From Monodelphis domestica (taxonomy: Eukaryota > Chordata > Mammalia > Didelphimorphia > Didelphidae): a stretch of DNA of 64,000 nt. How positions within the stretch are numbered: the first letter of the stretch is position 1; each line of letters starts with the position of its first letter. Of the stretch, positions 11,241-21,308 are shown piece by piece. The stretch is taken from the NCBI RefSeq assembly GCF_027887165.1, contig NC_077227.1, positions 355,002,850-355,066,849 on the forward strand, given 5' to 3'. Below the pieces are notes generated by a model. It was not told where the DNA came from. It saw only the letters and a program-made list of their open reading frames with translations, and did not search any database. A program made the translations under genes and the position numbers.

Positions 11241-11384
11241 ATACCTTTCTTCCTCCTGTTTGTAATTAAACTCCATAAAAGGTTGGCAGCTGACTTGAGT
11301 TTTCATTTAGGAATTACATAGCTGAATTCCTTGGCGACCTTAAATTAATATATATCAGTCTTTTAAAGTGATTTCCTTGTCACA
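10536..11384 (+). mobile_element. solo LTR with ACAT target duplication
   Basis: An 849-bp element starting TGTAAACC and ending TTGTCACA, flanked by the perfect 4-bp duplication ACAT at 10532-10535 and 11385-11388; removing one copy restores a continuous L1. The 4-bp duplication and TG...CA ends fit integrase insertion of a retroviral LTR. It contains a (CT)n run (11204-11239) and a 'TTAAACTCCATAAAAGG' region. Related LTR starts occur at 21309 and 25707. No internal retroviral sequence adjoins it. Confidence 0.9.
11204..11239. repeat. (CT)n microsatellite in LTR
   Basis: CTCTCCCTCTCCCTCT passing into pure CT. The related LTR at 21309 has a shorter CTCTCT run at the same place, so the seed is part of the LTR. 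Confidence 0.9.
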
Positions 11385-12189
11385 ACATGAACAAGCAATT
11401 TTCAGATAAAGAAACCAAAGTTATCAATAATCATTTTTAAATGTTCTAAATCATTTGATTAGAGAAATGCAAATTAAAACAACTCTGGTATACCACTTCA
11501 TACCTAGCAGATTGGCCAATGTGAAAGTAAAAGATACTAATAAATGTTGGAGGGGATGTGGCAAAATTGGGATAATAATGCATTGTGATAATGGGATAAT
11601 ATGGTGTTGTGAACTGATCCAACCATTCTGGGGAATGGCTGAATAAATTGTGGTATATGATGATAATGGAATACTATTATACTGTAAGAAATGATAAACA
11701 AAATGATTTCAGAAAGAATTGAAATGATCTACATGAACTGATGGAGAGTGAAATAAGCAGAACCAGAAGAACATTATACACAGAGTAATATTATGAGATG
11801 ACCAACTGTGAAAGACTTAGGTACTCTCAGCAATACAATGATTCAGGATAGTTCTGAAAAACTTAGACAAAAAATGCCATCTACCTCCAGAGAATGAACT
11901 GTTAGATTCAGAATGCATATCAAAGCATAAATTTTAAACTTTAGTTTATTTGATTTTTTATTTTGGGGTTTTGGTTTTATATGAGTATTCTCTTACAAAA
12001 ATGAACAACATGGAAATGTGTTTTGCATGACAGTATATGTATAACCCAGATCAAATTGCTTACCATCTCTGGGAATGTGGAGGGAAAGGAGGGAGGGAAC
12101 CAATTTAGATCTTATAACCACAGGAAACTTATGTGGAAAATTATTATTACATGTAATTGTTTAAATAAAATATCCTTAAAATTTTTTAA

Positions 12190-12690
12190 AGAGTGAGTGA
12201 GGTCAGGTGTTATTCAGCACTTGAGAAGAAAGAAAGCCTTTGAGTAACTGATTTAAGCAGATTGAGAGACAATCAAGGAAGAATAAAATTATGTCCATAT
12301 AGCAGTAAGGACTAAATGGGTAGTTAATAGTGTTTGTTGAATCAAATTATTAAATTAGATAACATGAATTTGTAACTGACTCAGCACAGTTTCATGGCTT
12401 CCTATAGCAGCTTTCTGTTCTCAGGATTAGGAACAAAGAAGGTAGGTGGTGGCTGTGATTCCAAGTTGAGGACTGGTGGGATTTAAATGAAGACATCAAG
12501 TGGGTAAATACTTCAAGAGTGAAAGGCATGCATTAATGAGCCCTTTAAGTAAGGAGTCAAAACTATGATCTCATATAGCCAAATGTGAGACTAGGATACA
12601 TGAGGGATTAAGGGCTGTAAAAATAATAGCCAACTGTAAAAATAATAAAGCAATGAATTGATTATTAGTTTATAAACAGATTTAGATACT
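12190..12690 (-). repeat. antisense L2 LINE body, middle part
   Basis: Resumes after the L1: GTGAGTGAGGTCAGGTGTTA and 'GATTGAGAGACAATCAAGGA', ending in 'AACTGACTCAGCACAG'-type blocks. The right-hand limit is uncertain. Confidence 0.45.
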
Positions 12691-12699
12691 CTGCTGTGC

Positions 12700-13274
12700 T
12701 TACAAAGTATTTTCAGTTTATATAAGTGAAGTTCATAAGTGAACTTCTCTTAAGGGCCAGGTGCAAGGACACTAAAGAGACTTTTGTTATAAAAAATAAA
12801 GTATTTATTAAAATATGTAAGGAAACAAAAGGATTTCTAACTCTAAGGGAGTCTAATTCCACCCAAATAAAACTCCCTGGTTCTACAAGGAACTGTTTCT
12901 CAGGTTTCCATAGGCTACACTGATTCTTCCTGATCTGACTAACCAAATTTTTACTATTCTAAATAAACTACACTATTATCTTTTTAATTCTTAACTTTGT
13001 CTTCAGGTTATAAAAAATAACAAAGGCTAGCTTAGGCTGAGCCTTAGCAAGAACCAAGCTAGGACTCTGAGCCTTAACAGACTCAGAGTCCAAACCAAAG
13101 ACCAGTTCTTTCTTTAGTCTTCTCAGTTATAAACAATCTATGAAAATAGCAATAGATAGTTAATAATGTTTCCCAAGTTGGAAAAGAAAACAGTTATCTC
13201 CTTCAGGTCTTCCCCTCCTTTCCTTCTACCTCAGACAGTGAGAGAGAGAAAGACAATTTCACCTCCTCCAAGCC

Positions 13275-13317
<43 letters not shown>

Positions 13318-13500
13318 CCCCTCCCACCAACCTCCAGAAAGCAACTGTCACAGAAAAACCATTAGACTGGAAATTGACACTTTGTCTCAGCTCTATTTGA
13401 AACTCCAATTCTTTCTCAAGCCAGCTTCTCCACTTCTTATCTCTAAACTAATATAACAAGACTTAATTTCTAATATCATCCTTATAGGGCCTAACAAAGA
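12700..13500 (-). mobile_element. LTR-type element, antisense
   Basis: On the minus strand a TTTAATAAATACTTTATT segment at 12790-12815 supplies a polyadenylation signal. Blocks such as 'GAGTCTAATTCCACCCAAAT' recur in diverged form at 33070-33110, so this is a repeated family. It splits L2 pieces. I could not fix its ends. It contains a (GA)n run at 13277-13313. Confidence 0.5.
13277..13313. repeat. (GA)n microsatellite
   Basis: Pure GA of about 37 bp inside the putative LTR. Confidence 0.95.
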
Positions 13501-13520
13501 AACAAAGAATAGGTATTAAG

Positions 13521-13612
13521 AAAGTAAAGGAAAAGAGGGAGAGAGGGAGTAAAAGTGAGAGGGATGGAGGAAAAGAGAGAAGGGAGAGAGAGGAAGGAGG
13601 AAGAGAGAGAAG
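13521..13612. repeat. purine-rich tract
   Basis: Nearly all A and G (GGAAAAGAGGGAGAGAGGG and similar). Low-complexity strand-asymmetric sequence. Confidence 0.8.
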
Positions 13613-13620
13613 TAAATTCC

Positions 13621-14060
13621 AGAGTTAAAAATTCTATAAGTGGAACAGTTTCAGGTAAGGATGAGATCTAAAGCCACTCCAGCCCCTATAGCTAGATAGG
13701 TTATATTGAAGATGTAGGTCAGAGGACTTCAGAAGATAAATCATTGAGGTGAGGCTGTTCCAAGGGATATCCATGATAATGTTGAAATCTTTAAGTATAA
13801 GGTGGGAAATTGGGATGGAAAAGAAGATTTTGAACCAATTTTCTTTAGAAAAAAAGCTAGAATATCCTGAAGGCCAATAGATAACACCACTATAGGCCAG
13901 GTTGGTATAAATAGATGGAGTAAACATCAAAGGAGGAGAGATTAGTTATTGGTGACAGAGAAGGGGATATCTGGAAATGGCACACAGAGTGTGATTATTC
14001 CTTCTCCTGGCCTAGTATGTCAGGGCCATGAGAGAAGAAACAATTAGCACTGGAAAGGGA
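13621..14060 (-). repeat. antisense L2 LINE body, 5' part
   Basis: G/A-rich antisense L2 blocks ('GATGAGATCTAAAGCCACTC', 'GTTGAAATCTTTAAGTATAA', 'GGAGAGATTAGTTATTGGTG'). The 98-codon minus frame 13634-13930 falls in it; it starts at an internal ATG and is not a recognisable domain. Confidence 0.45.
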
Positions 14061-14218
14061 AGCAAGAGTTGATAGAGGTTTCTCTCTTCCCTATTTCTAT
14101 TGAAGTTATCATCATCTTCCTAGTCATCCTGGTCACTAAGATCTATAACCCAAAGCATCCTTGACTTTTTCCCTCTCACACATCCAATCGGTTGCTAAGT
14201 CTTTACCAGCTTACTTCT

Positions 14219-14433
14219 TTTCTTTTCTTTTCTTTTCTTTTTTAAACCCCTACCTTCTGCCTTGGAATCAATTGAAGGCATTCCAAGGCAGAAGAGCAGT
14301 ATGGGTTAGGCAATGGGGGTTAAGTGACCTGCCCAGGGTCACACAGCTAGGAAATATCTGAGACCAGATTTGAATCGAGGACTTTCAATCTCTAGGACTG
14401 GAATTCAATCCACTGAGCTACCCAGATGCCCCC
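14219..14433 (-). repeat. marsupial tRNA-derived SINE, antisense
   Basis: Tail expanded to (TTTTC)n, then CCTACCTTCTGCCTTGGAAT, GGGTTAAGTGACCTGCCCAG, GGGTCACACAGCTAGGAAAT and the head CCACTGAGCTACCCAGATGC. Target duplication of 15 bp with one mismatch: TACCAGCTTACTTCT (14204-14218) and TACTAGCTTACTTCT (14434-14448). Full length. Confidence 0.9.
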
Positions 14434-14464
14434 TACTAGCTTACTTCTACAATATCTCTTATAT

Positions 14465-14672
14465 TATCTCCAATTGAGAGCAGATAGACTGATGGCTCTA
14501 GTATCAGAAACTGAGTTCAAATCCAGTCTCAAACTCTACCTAGCTGTGTGACCCTGGGAAAGTCATTCAATTTGCCTCCCAAAGCTGTTGGGGAGATCAA
14601 ATGAGATAATATTATAAAGTACTTAGCATATGCTTGGCACATAGAAGATGCTATATAAATGTGAACTATCAC
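14465..14672 (+). repeat. MIR/CORE SINE
   Basis: Body blocks TGAGTTCAAATCCAGTCTCA, 'CTAGCTGTGTGACCCTGGGA', then 'GTTGGGGAGATCAAATGAGA' and the tail 'GCTTGGCACATAGAAGATGC'. Sense, nearly full length. Confidence 0.8.
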
Positions 14673-14869
14673 TTTCCTCCCATTCTCTCCACTCACATAG
14701 CCATTACTTACCTTGAAACGCTACTGGCCCATCTCTTGCTCAACTAATTATCCCTTGTAACAAATAACAAAACAAATTAGTTCAAGAAAATTAACCAACA
14801 CATTAACCAAATCTAACAGTTTATGCAATGCCCCCCACCTCTTTGAAGAAGGAAGGGAAGTTCACATTA

Positions 14870-15022
14870 ACATCTCTAGGACAGAAGTCCAATGCTAGGC
14901 AAATGGATTTAAATGACTTGCCCAGGGTCATATAGCTAGAAAGTATTTCATACCAGATTTTAATCCATATCCTCCAACTCAAAGTCTGGCATTCTATCAA
15001 CTGTGCCCCTTAATTGCCCCTA
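14870..15022 (-). repeat. SINE fragment, antisense
   Basis: 'ATGACTTGCCCAGGGTCATA' and 'GGCATTCTATCAACTGTGCC' are antisense tRNA-SINE/MIR body and head motifs. Diverged. Confidence 0.65.
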
Positions 15023-15240
15023 CAAATAGCTTTCTGATTGGTCTCCATGATTCCGCTCTCATCTTTCTCAAAATCATCTTCCATATAAATCAATATTCCT
15101 AAAATGACTGACCGTGTGTCACTTTTACTGCTTAAAAATTTTCAGTGACTTCCTCTAGGTAAAATACAGACACCTTCAGCCTAACATTTAAAATCTTCTA
15201 TAGTCTGGTAGTCTGGTCTCCCACCTGCTTTTACAGGCAG

Positions 15241-16275
15241 ATACTTCATAAAATAGTGGAATTTATTTGATTGCTATGCACAATCAAATTTCAGGGGCTT
15301 CAATGACCAATTCGCTTGATTGTTTGGGACATGGAATGAAATATTAGACTGAAAACAGTCACTTATAATTTACCTTATGTTCATTTTTTTTCCACTGGCC
15401 ACTTGATTTGATTATAGAAATTTGCTATGAAAGGAAAAAGCAGGGAAAGGATTATAACACTGTTTGACTTCAGGTAAGAGTCAGAGTTATTAATCAATCA
15501 GTCATGCAGTAATAATTGCACTTCATAGTGTATAAGACTCAGGAATAATCAGGTAGAATTCACATTAATTGGAAGGGATCCCATCTCAGATATGCTAAAA
15601 TTGTACCCTCAACTTTTAGCCATCTGAGTACCTTGTGGCTTTTCTCTTGACTGCTGGGCTACCAACAAACTGATCAATGATTAGTGATCCATCAAACATT
15701 TATCAATAATCATATCAAACAACTAAATCTGAATTCAAAACTCAAAAATAATATTATTTGCAGTCCCAAAAGCTTTTACCTCAAATGGCAAATCAGTTTT
15801 GAGCTGAAAATTTTCCAGGATTCACATACACAATGAAGGGATTTGATTTCACAGTTGTTACTTGATTCTCTTCTCTTCTCACTTGTCTTGATATAAAGAA
15901 CAATTATTAGAAATCATTACTATATTATAAACAGACTTGTACATTCTCAATGAACCAATTCGATTGTTTAGAAATTCTACAACCTGAACAAGCTTTTTGT
16001 TTTACAAAGCTAGTGACTGCTCGCACAGATGAAAAGTCTAAGCTCAAAGAAAATGGACAGGAAAAAGGGTCAACAATTTTGCAGGGAGTTACCTTGATTA
16101 ATGATGGAAAATGCTTAGTTAGTTGCTAGCTGGTCTTAGAACAAACTTTTCTAGATCACAGAACAATACACATAACCTATACTAAATTCTGATGTTATAT
16201 TCAGAACCTGAAAACTTTCTAAGTTCAACACAATTAGGAATTAAGATGTTACTTCCAAAACAACACATATATGTA
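15241..16275. other. non-repetitive AT-rich DNA, possible regulatory element
   Basis: About 1 kb with no recognised repeat, which is rare in this window. It holds several TAAT/ATTA homeodomain-type cores (GTTATTAATCAATCAGTC, GCAGTAATAATTGCA) and two similar ~23-bp motifs, CAATGACCAATTCGCTTGAT at 15300 and CAATGAACCAATTCGATTGT at 15950. Function is inference; nothing proves regulatory activity. Confidence 0.35.
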
Positions 16276-16309
16276 TATATATATATATATTTTTTTTTTC
16301 TAATTTTCA

Positions 16310-17298
16310 GATAGCCAATTCCATCTTGGAAAAAGGGAGAGGGATCAGAGGAAGCAGAGGAGACTGATGAGAGCTGCTGCCCCCAAGGTGGTGTGGGTGG
16401 AAGGGTGGAAGAGAGGTTTCTGCCAGAGCAAAAGGAGAGGGGTCAGAGGCAGAGGAGACAGATGAGACAAGGGCACAGAGCTGCCCAAGAGTTAGGGGAT
16501 GGGGAAACGGCATGCCTGGAAGAGAAGAATCTGGGAGATATAGAGTCTGCAGGGCATAGGATATGTTATAAGACAGGCCATGGACTTTCCTGGAAAGTCA
16601 GAGGGCTTGTGTCCTTTTACCTCCAGGGGGTTTGGATATAAGTTTTGGGCAGTGTTTGGGTCTGGGTTTTGGCAATTTAAAATGAGGGCTGGTCATCACT
16701 CAGCCATTTGCTTCATGGCTCGGCCACATCTCATGCATGCATACACTCAGGGGAATCAAATCCTTCTAGTAGCCTACCACGCCTCTAATTCAAAGACTGT
16801 CCTTCCCTTCAGAAATTATGAGACAAATTGGAAGAGACTGGGGCGGGGTGGGGGTGGGGAAGTCCAAGAATCCTTCCCTGTGTCCTCTCTGCTCCAAGAG
16901 AAGTGTCCTTTTTTTTGAGATGCGTGGTAGGATTAGTCCGAAGGCCAGATAAAGTGATTCCCCTTCTCCCCAAAGTCCCTGGGGAGGAGAAACGGGACTA
17001 GAAGCAGGAGTGACTCAGACTAAAAATTTAGATTTGCAAGGGTAGAGGCTGTGGACTTTCTTGGAAAGTCAGAGGACAGTCACTGAGTACAAGAGTGAAA
17101 AGGAGTTAGACTCACCCGCAGATACCATGTCCATAACAATCAGAGAGAAGAAGAGGAAGATAGGGTCCAAGAGTCAAAGAGGAAAGGAGAGGGGAGGGAG
17201 AAAAGGGATCTCAAAAAGCTTCAAGGTCAAACTGGGTTCAGGGAACTGGGGGTAACTCGACCTGGCATGAGAATGGGTGGTCGAGTCACACCTTACCA
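16310..17298 (-). mobile_element. retroviral internal remnant, non-coding
   Basis: Lies directly 3' (minus strand) of an LTR and primer-binding site, so it is the leader/internal part of that element. Two blocks with GTGGACTTTC-TGGAAAGTC at about 16583 and 17051 and repeated GGAGAGGG-TCAGAGG motifs show internal duplication. No gag, pol or env reading frame was recognised; open frames here are on the plus strand and look like chance. Confidence 0.5.
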
Positions 17299-17317
17299 GA
17301 TCCCGAGTTTCGACACC
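17299..17317 (-). other. tRNA-Phe-type retroviral primer-binding site
   Basis: The plus strand reads GATCCCGAGTTTCGACACC. The known 3' end of tRNA-Phe before CCA is GATCCCGGGTTTCGGCACC-like, so 17 of 19 positions agree. It sits four bases from the putative LTR edge TGACTGATGG at 17321, the correct spacing and order for a minus-strand element. Confidence 0.6.
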
Positions 17318-17320
17318 TTT

Positions 17321-17730
17321 TGACTGATGGAGGTTCGAACCAAGAGATAATGGAACCAGATTAAGGGAAGGAAGGAGTAGGGGGAATGGAAAGAAGTCCC
17401 AAGAGGGAACCCGATGCAAGTAGAATTGGCTAGACAGTTCCCCTGAGTGGGGGACTTATAGGGTCTAGGGTCTTATAGGTTTGGGGAAGGAAAAGGGCGT
17501 AGGGAACAAGGCAACTTGGATCAATTTCATTGGCTGTTTGGGGGAGGAAGGGGTCTCAGGAATGGATGAGGTCAGGTTACACATTTGTCCAGGTCTGACA
17601 GGGCTCAGGAATAGAAAGTTCTGATGTTCAGCCATACAGAGTGCAGATGGGTATGTGTTGTGCATTTGTCTCAGGTCTGACAGGCTGAGGAACAGAGTCC
17701 TTGGGCTTTCTGTCCCATGGTCTGTCAATC
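17321..17730 (-). mobile_element. 5' LTR of the PBS-Phe retroviral remnant
   Basis: On the minus strand it ends ...CATCAGTCA just before the primer-binding site. CCTATAAG boxes at about 17456 and 17474 could be the promoter. The U3 edge is not fixed; two related TCAGGTCTGACAGG-like blocks at 17590 and 17672 indicate U3 repeats. The 87-codon minus frame within is not a retroviral protein. Confidence 0.5.
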
Positions 17731-17799
17731 ACCTTCATTTCCCAGTGAATTCTGCTGCCTAACGCTTCTCAGAGAAGGGAAATATCCCTTATGTATCCC

Positions 17800-18495
17800 C
17801 TTAAAACAAAGAACAAAAAAAAAGAGAGAAGGGAAAATCAGTAGAATTCATAAACATTATCCAAAAAATTGATATCATATATAATTTCCCATAGCTGTAG
17901 TCTCCCCCACCCCCATTTCTGCAAAGAAATATGGGATTATGTCTTCTTTTCTTTAAGAGCATTAGAATTTCTTAGCACTCTTTCACTTATTTTGCTATCA
18001 CTATTTTCCATTTATATTTTTGTAGCATTGTGTATAATACCATTTATTTTCCTGATTCTCCTTATTTCACTTTCTATCGGTTCATATAAGGGTTTTCATG
18101 CTTATATGTATTTATCACTTCTTATAGCATAGTAATATCCCATTCTATTCATGTACCACAACTTATTTAGTCATTTCTCAATCTATGTGTATCTACTTTG
18201 TTCTGATTCTTGGTTACCAGTATGAATATTTTGGTGCATTATGGGGTCTTTCTTAGTAACCAACTTGGGGTGTATTTTCTTAGCATAATTATAAATTGCT
18301 TTCCAGAATGATTAAACCAAATCACAAATTCATCCACAATGCTTTTGTGTATATGTCTTTCCACAGCTCCTTTATTATCCATGATTCCCATCTTTTATCA
18401 TCTTTGCCAATTTGGTAGGTGTTCTTTTGATTTGCATTTCTCCTGGTATTAGTGATCTGACACATTCTTTCTTATTGTAAATAGTTTGCAAGTCT
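17800..18495 (-). repeat. LINE-1 3' end, antisense
   Basis: Antisense L1 ORF2 end and 3' UTR: TACCACAACTTATTTAGTCA, 'CAGAATGATTAAACCAAAT', 'TTGATTTGCATTTCTCCTGG'. The same region is antisense at 31615-32222. Confidence 0.8.
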
Positions 18496-18504
18496 TTAGA
18501 GAAT

Positions 18505-18740
18505 CATCATATAAAGCAATTTAAAGTTTAACACACAATTTAACACAATTTAAGGTTTTCACAGTAACACTGTGAAATAAGGAACACAATATTTTGGGCA
18601 CCATTTTATAGATGAGCAACTTATAGTCTTAGAGTGTTATTTAAGGTACTGAAAGAATAGGATCCATAGTCATAAGCAATATGTATGAAAGATAGGCCTT
18701 GAACCCAAGTTTTCTGACTCTAAGATTAGCCTCTCCTCCC
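18505..18740 (-). repeat. MIR SINE
   Basis: Antisense MIR: 'TTCACAGTAACACTGTGAAA', 'CCATTTTATAGATGAGCAAC', 'CCTTGAACCCAAGTTTTCTG'. Confidence 0.75.
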
Positions 18741-19014
18741 ATCTGATATTACTTCTTATTTATTTAGCTGTCCTTAAATTCCTTACATTGTATTTCTATG
18801 TTCTAAAATCTCTTCTACTCCCAATAATCTGCTTTATGGTTTAATTTGCCTTCTGACCCAAACATTTTGCATTCAATATTCTAAAGTATCTTCTTTCCCT
18901 AACATTCTATCCTCTGTATTCTAAGGCAATGTTTCCCAATTTCTGGTCTGTAGCAAATTTTTACCAGTTCATAAAACTTTTACTCTACTAAGTCCTAACT
19001 TATTAAAAACTATA
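18741..19014. other. unassigned AT-rich DNA
   Basis: Contains loosely repeated TATTCTAA-type words (ATGTTCTAAAATCTCTTCT, ATATTCTAAAGTATCTTCTTT, GTATTCTAAGGCAATG), perhaps an old tandem array. No family recognised. Confidence 0.35.
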
Positions 19015-19584
19015 ATGTTGTTCTGGGTAAACATGGCTGCAGTCTAGACACAGGACTTTTCCTATCCTCAGCACCCACCAATATAGACTACCTCAAAAGA
19101 CCAAAAAAAACAAAAAACAAAAAACAAATTCATAAGAACAAAAGGACTCTACAGTAGAGCACAGCATTGACGGTATATGGGATTTGGGCATTTCCACACT
19201 TTAAGGGGGTGAAAAAGCTCCCACCAAAATGCGAGCTGATCTACCCTCCCCCACCCCACCTACTGAACCAGAATCAGAGCCAGCATGCACCAGAATCAGT
19301 GAGTGAGCAAGGGCCACCTCTAGAGTGAGTGAGGGGTACCTCTAGGTCCTTGAGAACTGACTAAGACCACCAAAGACCTACCCCTGAGAGCAGCTAGGCC
19401 TGAAACCCCAGCAGGCTGAAGAGCACAGTTCATGGGTGCTCGTGGGAAGAGAGCACAGAGAAGGGCAGCAAAGATTTGAGAGCTTGCCTCAGACAAAATC
19501 CTTGCTCCTTAGCTCCGTATACAGAGAGTCTGCTCATCTCACTCAGATTTCTAACTAAAAAGGGAAGGAAAAACCTCCACAGTG

Positions 19585-20563
19585 ATGGTAAATAGTGCCC
19601 AGGACCAACAACCTGCCTCCACCAAGAAAAACAAGTACAGGGGGTTGACCCTGGAAAATTTTTACAGAGGAAAAAACCAAACTACAGAGGAAATAGAAGA
19701 GGAAATGCAAATAAATGTACCAAAACCTTTCAAAAGATGGAAATTTTTTTGAAAAGCTCTTGAAGAATTTAAATTGGAGTTTATCAAAAAGATGGAAGCC
19801 TTCTGGCAAGAAAAGTGGGAAATAGTTCAAAAAGAAAATAACAGTTTAAGGGGCAAGAACTTCCAATTGGAGAAACAGCCGGAAGCCACAAAAAGCAGGA
19901 TAGACCCAACTGAAAAGGAAAACCAGTCTTTAAAATCCAGAATTAGGCAATTGGAAGACAATGATCTTGCAAAACAGCAAGAATTGATAAAGCAAAGTCA
20001 AAAGACTGACAAAATAGAAGAAAACATAAAATATCTCACTGACAAGATGACATATCAGGAAAACAGAGCAAGGAGAGACAATTTAAGAATCATTGGTCTA
20101 CCTGAAAAGTCAGAAACAAACAGAAATCTTGACATCATAATACAAGAAATCATCCAAGAAAACTACCCTGATATTCTTGAACAAGGGGGAAAAATAGACA
20201 TTGAAAGCGTTCATAGAACACCCTCTACACTAAATCTTCAAAAAAAAAAAAACTCCCAGGAATGTAACTGCCAAATTAAAGAGCTTTCAAGCTAAAGAGA
20301 AAATTCTACAAGAAGCCAAAAAGAGACAATTTAGATACCAAGGAGCACCAATCAGGATTACACAAGACCTGGCAGCTTCCACACTAAAGGACTGCAAGGA
20401 TTGGAATATGATATTCAGAAAGGCAAGAGAATTGGGTCTTCAACCAAGGATCACCTATCCATCAACTGACTATATACTTCCAGGGGAAAGTATGAGCATT
20501 CAACAAAATAGAAGATTTCCAAGTTTTTGTAAAGAAAAGACCAGAACTAAGTGGAAAGTTTGA
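19585..20563 (+). pseudogene. L1 ORF1p pseudogene
   Basis: ATG at 19585 begins MVNSAQDQQ...; the frame stops at an F-F-stop near 19750 after a T-run length change. It continues in the 19774-20295 frame with a heptad-rich coiled coil (WQEKWEIVQKENNSL, then QLEDNDLAKQQEL) and the RRM start ENRARRDNLRIIGLPE, followed by IESVHRTPS. A second shift occurs in an A-run at 20239-20250. The C-terminal domain then continues (FQAKEKILQEAKK, FRYQGAPIRITQDLA, ARELGLQPRITYPS) to a stop at 20561. ORF1p is the RNA-binding trimer of L1; this copy cannot make it because of two frameshifts. Confidence 0.9.
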
Positions 20564-20639
20564 TATCCAAACACAAAGATCCAAACACAAACATGAAAAG
20601 GCAAATAAGAAAGAGGGGGGAAAGGGGAAAATTTTTTTT

Positions 20640-21308
20640 ATTCAAAGTTTCTTCTTTAAGGGCTACAATAAAATCAAATTAATTAATATATGGAGGAAAT
20701 GTTATTTGTAACTCTCAAAAATTATATTCACTATTATAGTAATTAGAAGAATCATTCACAAGAAAATATTGGGGTAATAAGTGCTATAAGATGATATGCA
20801 AAAAATAAAAAAAGAAAAAGGGGGGAAATCAAAGATGGTACCAAGAGACACTTGAAGAAATAAAATAAATAGGATAATCTTTATCACACAAATATATGCA
20901 TGGGAAGGGGAGGGGAAGAAAACTCTTATAAGAAGGAGAGGAAGAGAGTACAAATAGGTAATACTTAAACCTTATTCTCAGTGAAATTAGTTCTGAGAGG
21001 GAAGAGCATCTAGATCCATTGGGGTCTTGAATTCCATCTTATCCTACAGGGAAAGTGAGAAGGGAAAACTAAGGGGGAGGGGAGCAGGGAATAGAAAAAG
21101 GGAGGGAAAGGGGGGGGAGGGAACTTAACAGACCCTAAAAAAGTAAGAAGGAAACAAAAACAGAGGGGCCAGAAAGGGAAGCATATTAAGGGAGGGGATT
21201 AGGGGATTGATTAAAAGAAAACCACTGGTTTAAAAGGATATAGCAAAAGAAGAAAGGACATAACTAGGAGATGATATAAAAATTCTGGGGAATACACAGG
21301 TGACAATC
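20640..21308 (+). repeat. L1 spacer between ORF1 and ORF2
   Basis: A/G-rich non-coding sequence with 'GGGGAGGGGAAGAAAACTCT' and 'GAGGGAACTTAACAGACCCT', between the ORF1 stop and the LTR. It is contiguous with L1 on the left, and the EN region resumes right of the LTR. Confidence 0.6.

Larger units (their letters stand above)
10255..12190 (+). repeat. LINE-1 3' end split by a solo LTR
   Basis: L1 ORF2 end and 3' UTR in two pieces, 10255-10535 and 11385-12190. The first holds 'GATAAAGGTCTCATTTCTTA' and 'CCAATTGACAAATGGTCAAA'. The second continues directly with 'ATGAACAAGCAATTTTCAGA', then residues EMQIKTTLVYHF and CWRGCGKIG on the plus strand, and the 3' UTR with ATGTATAACCCAGATC. Frames are broken. 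It inserted in L2. Confidence 0.85.
14070..15240 (+). repeat. sense L2 LINE copy with three insertions
   Basis: Pieces at 14070-14218, 14449-14464, 14673-14760 and 15023-15240. Sense L2 motifs include CACACATCCAATCGGTTGCT, then after the SINE 'TTACTTCTACAATATCTC', and later 'TTCAGTGACTTCCTCTAGGT' with 'TTAAAATCTTCTATAGTCTG'. It is interrupted by a SINE, a MIR-like SINE and another SINE-like piece. Confidence 0.7.
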
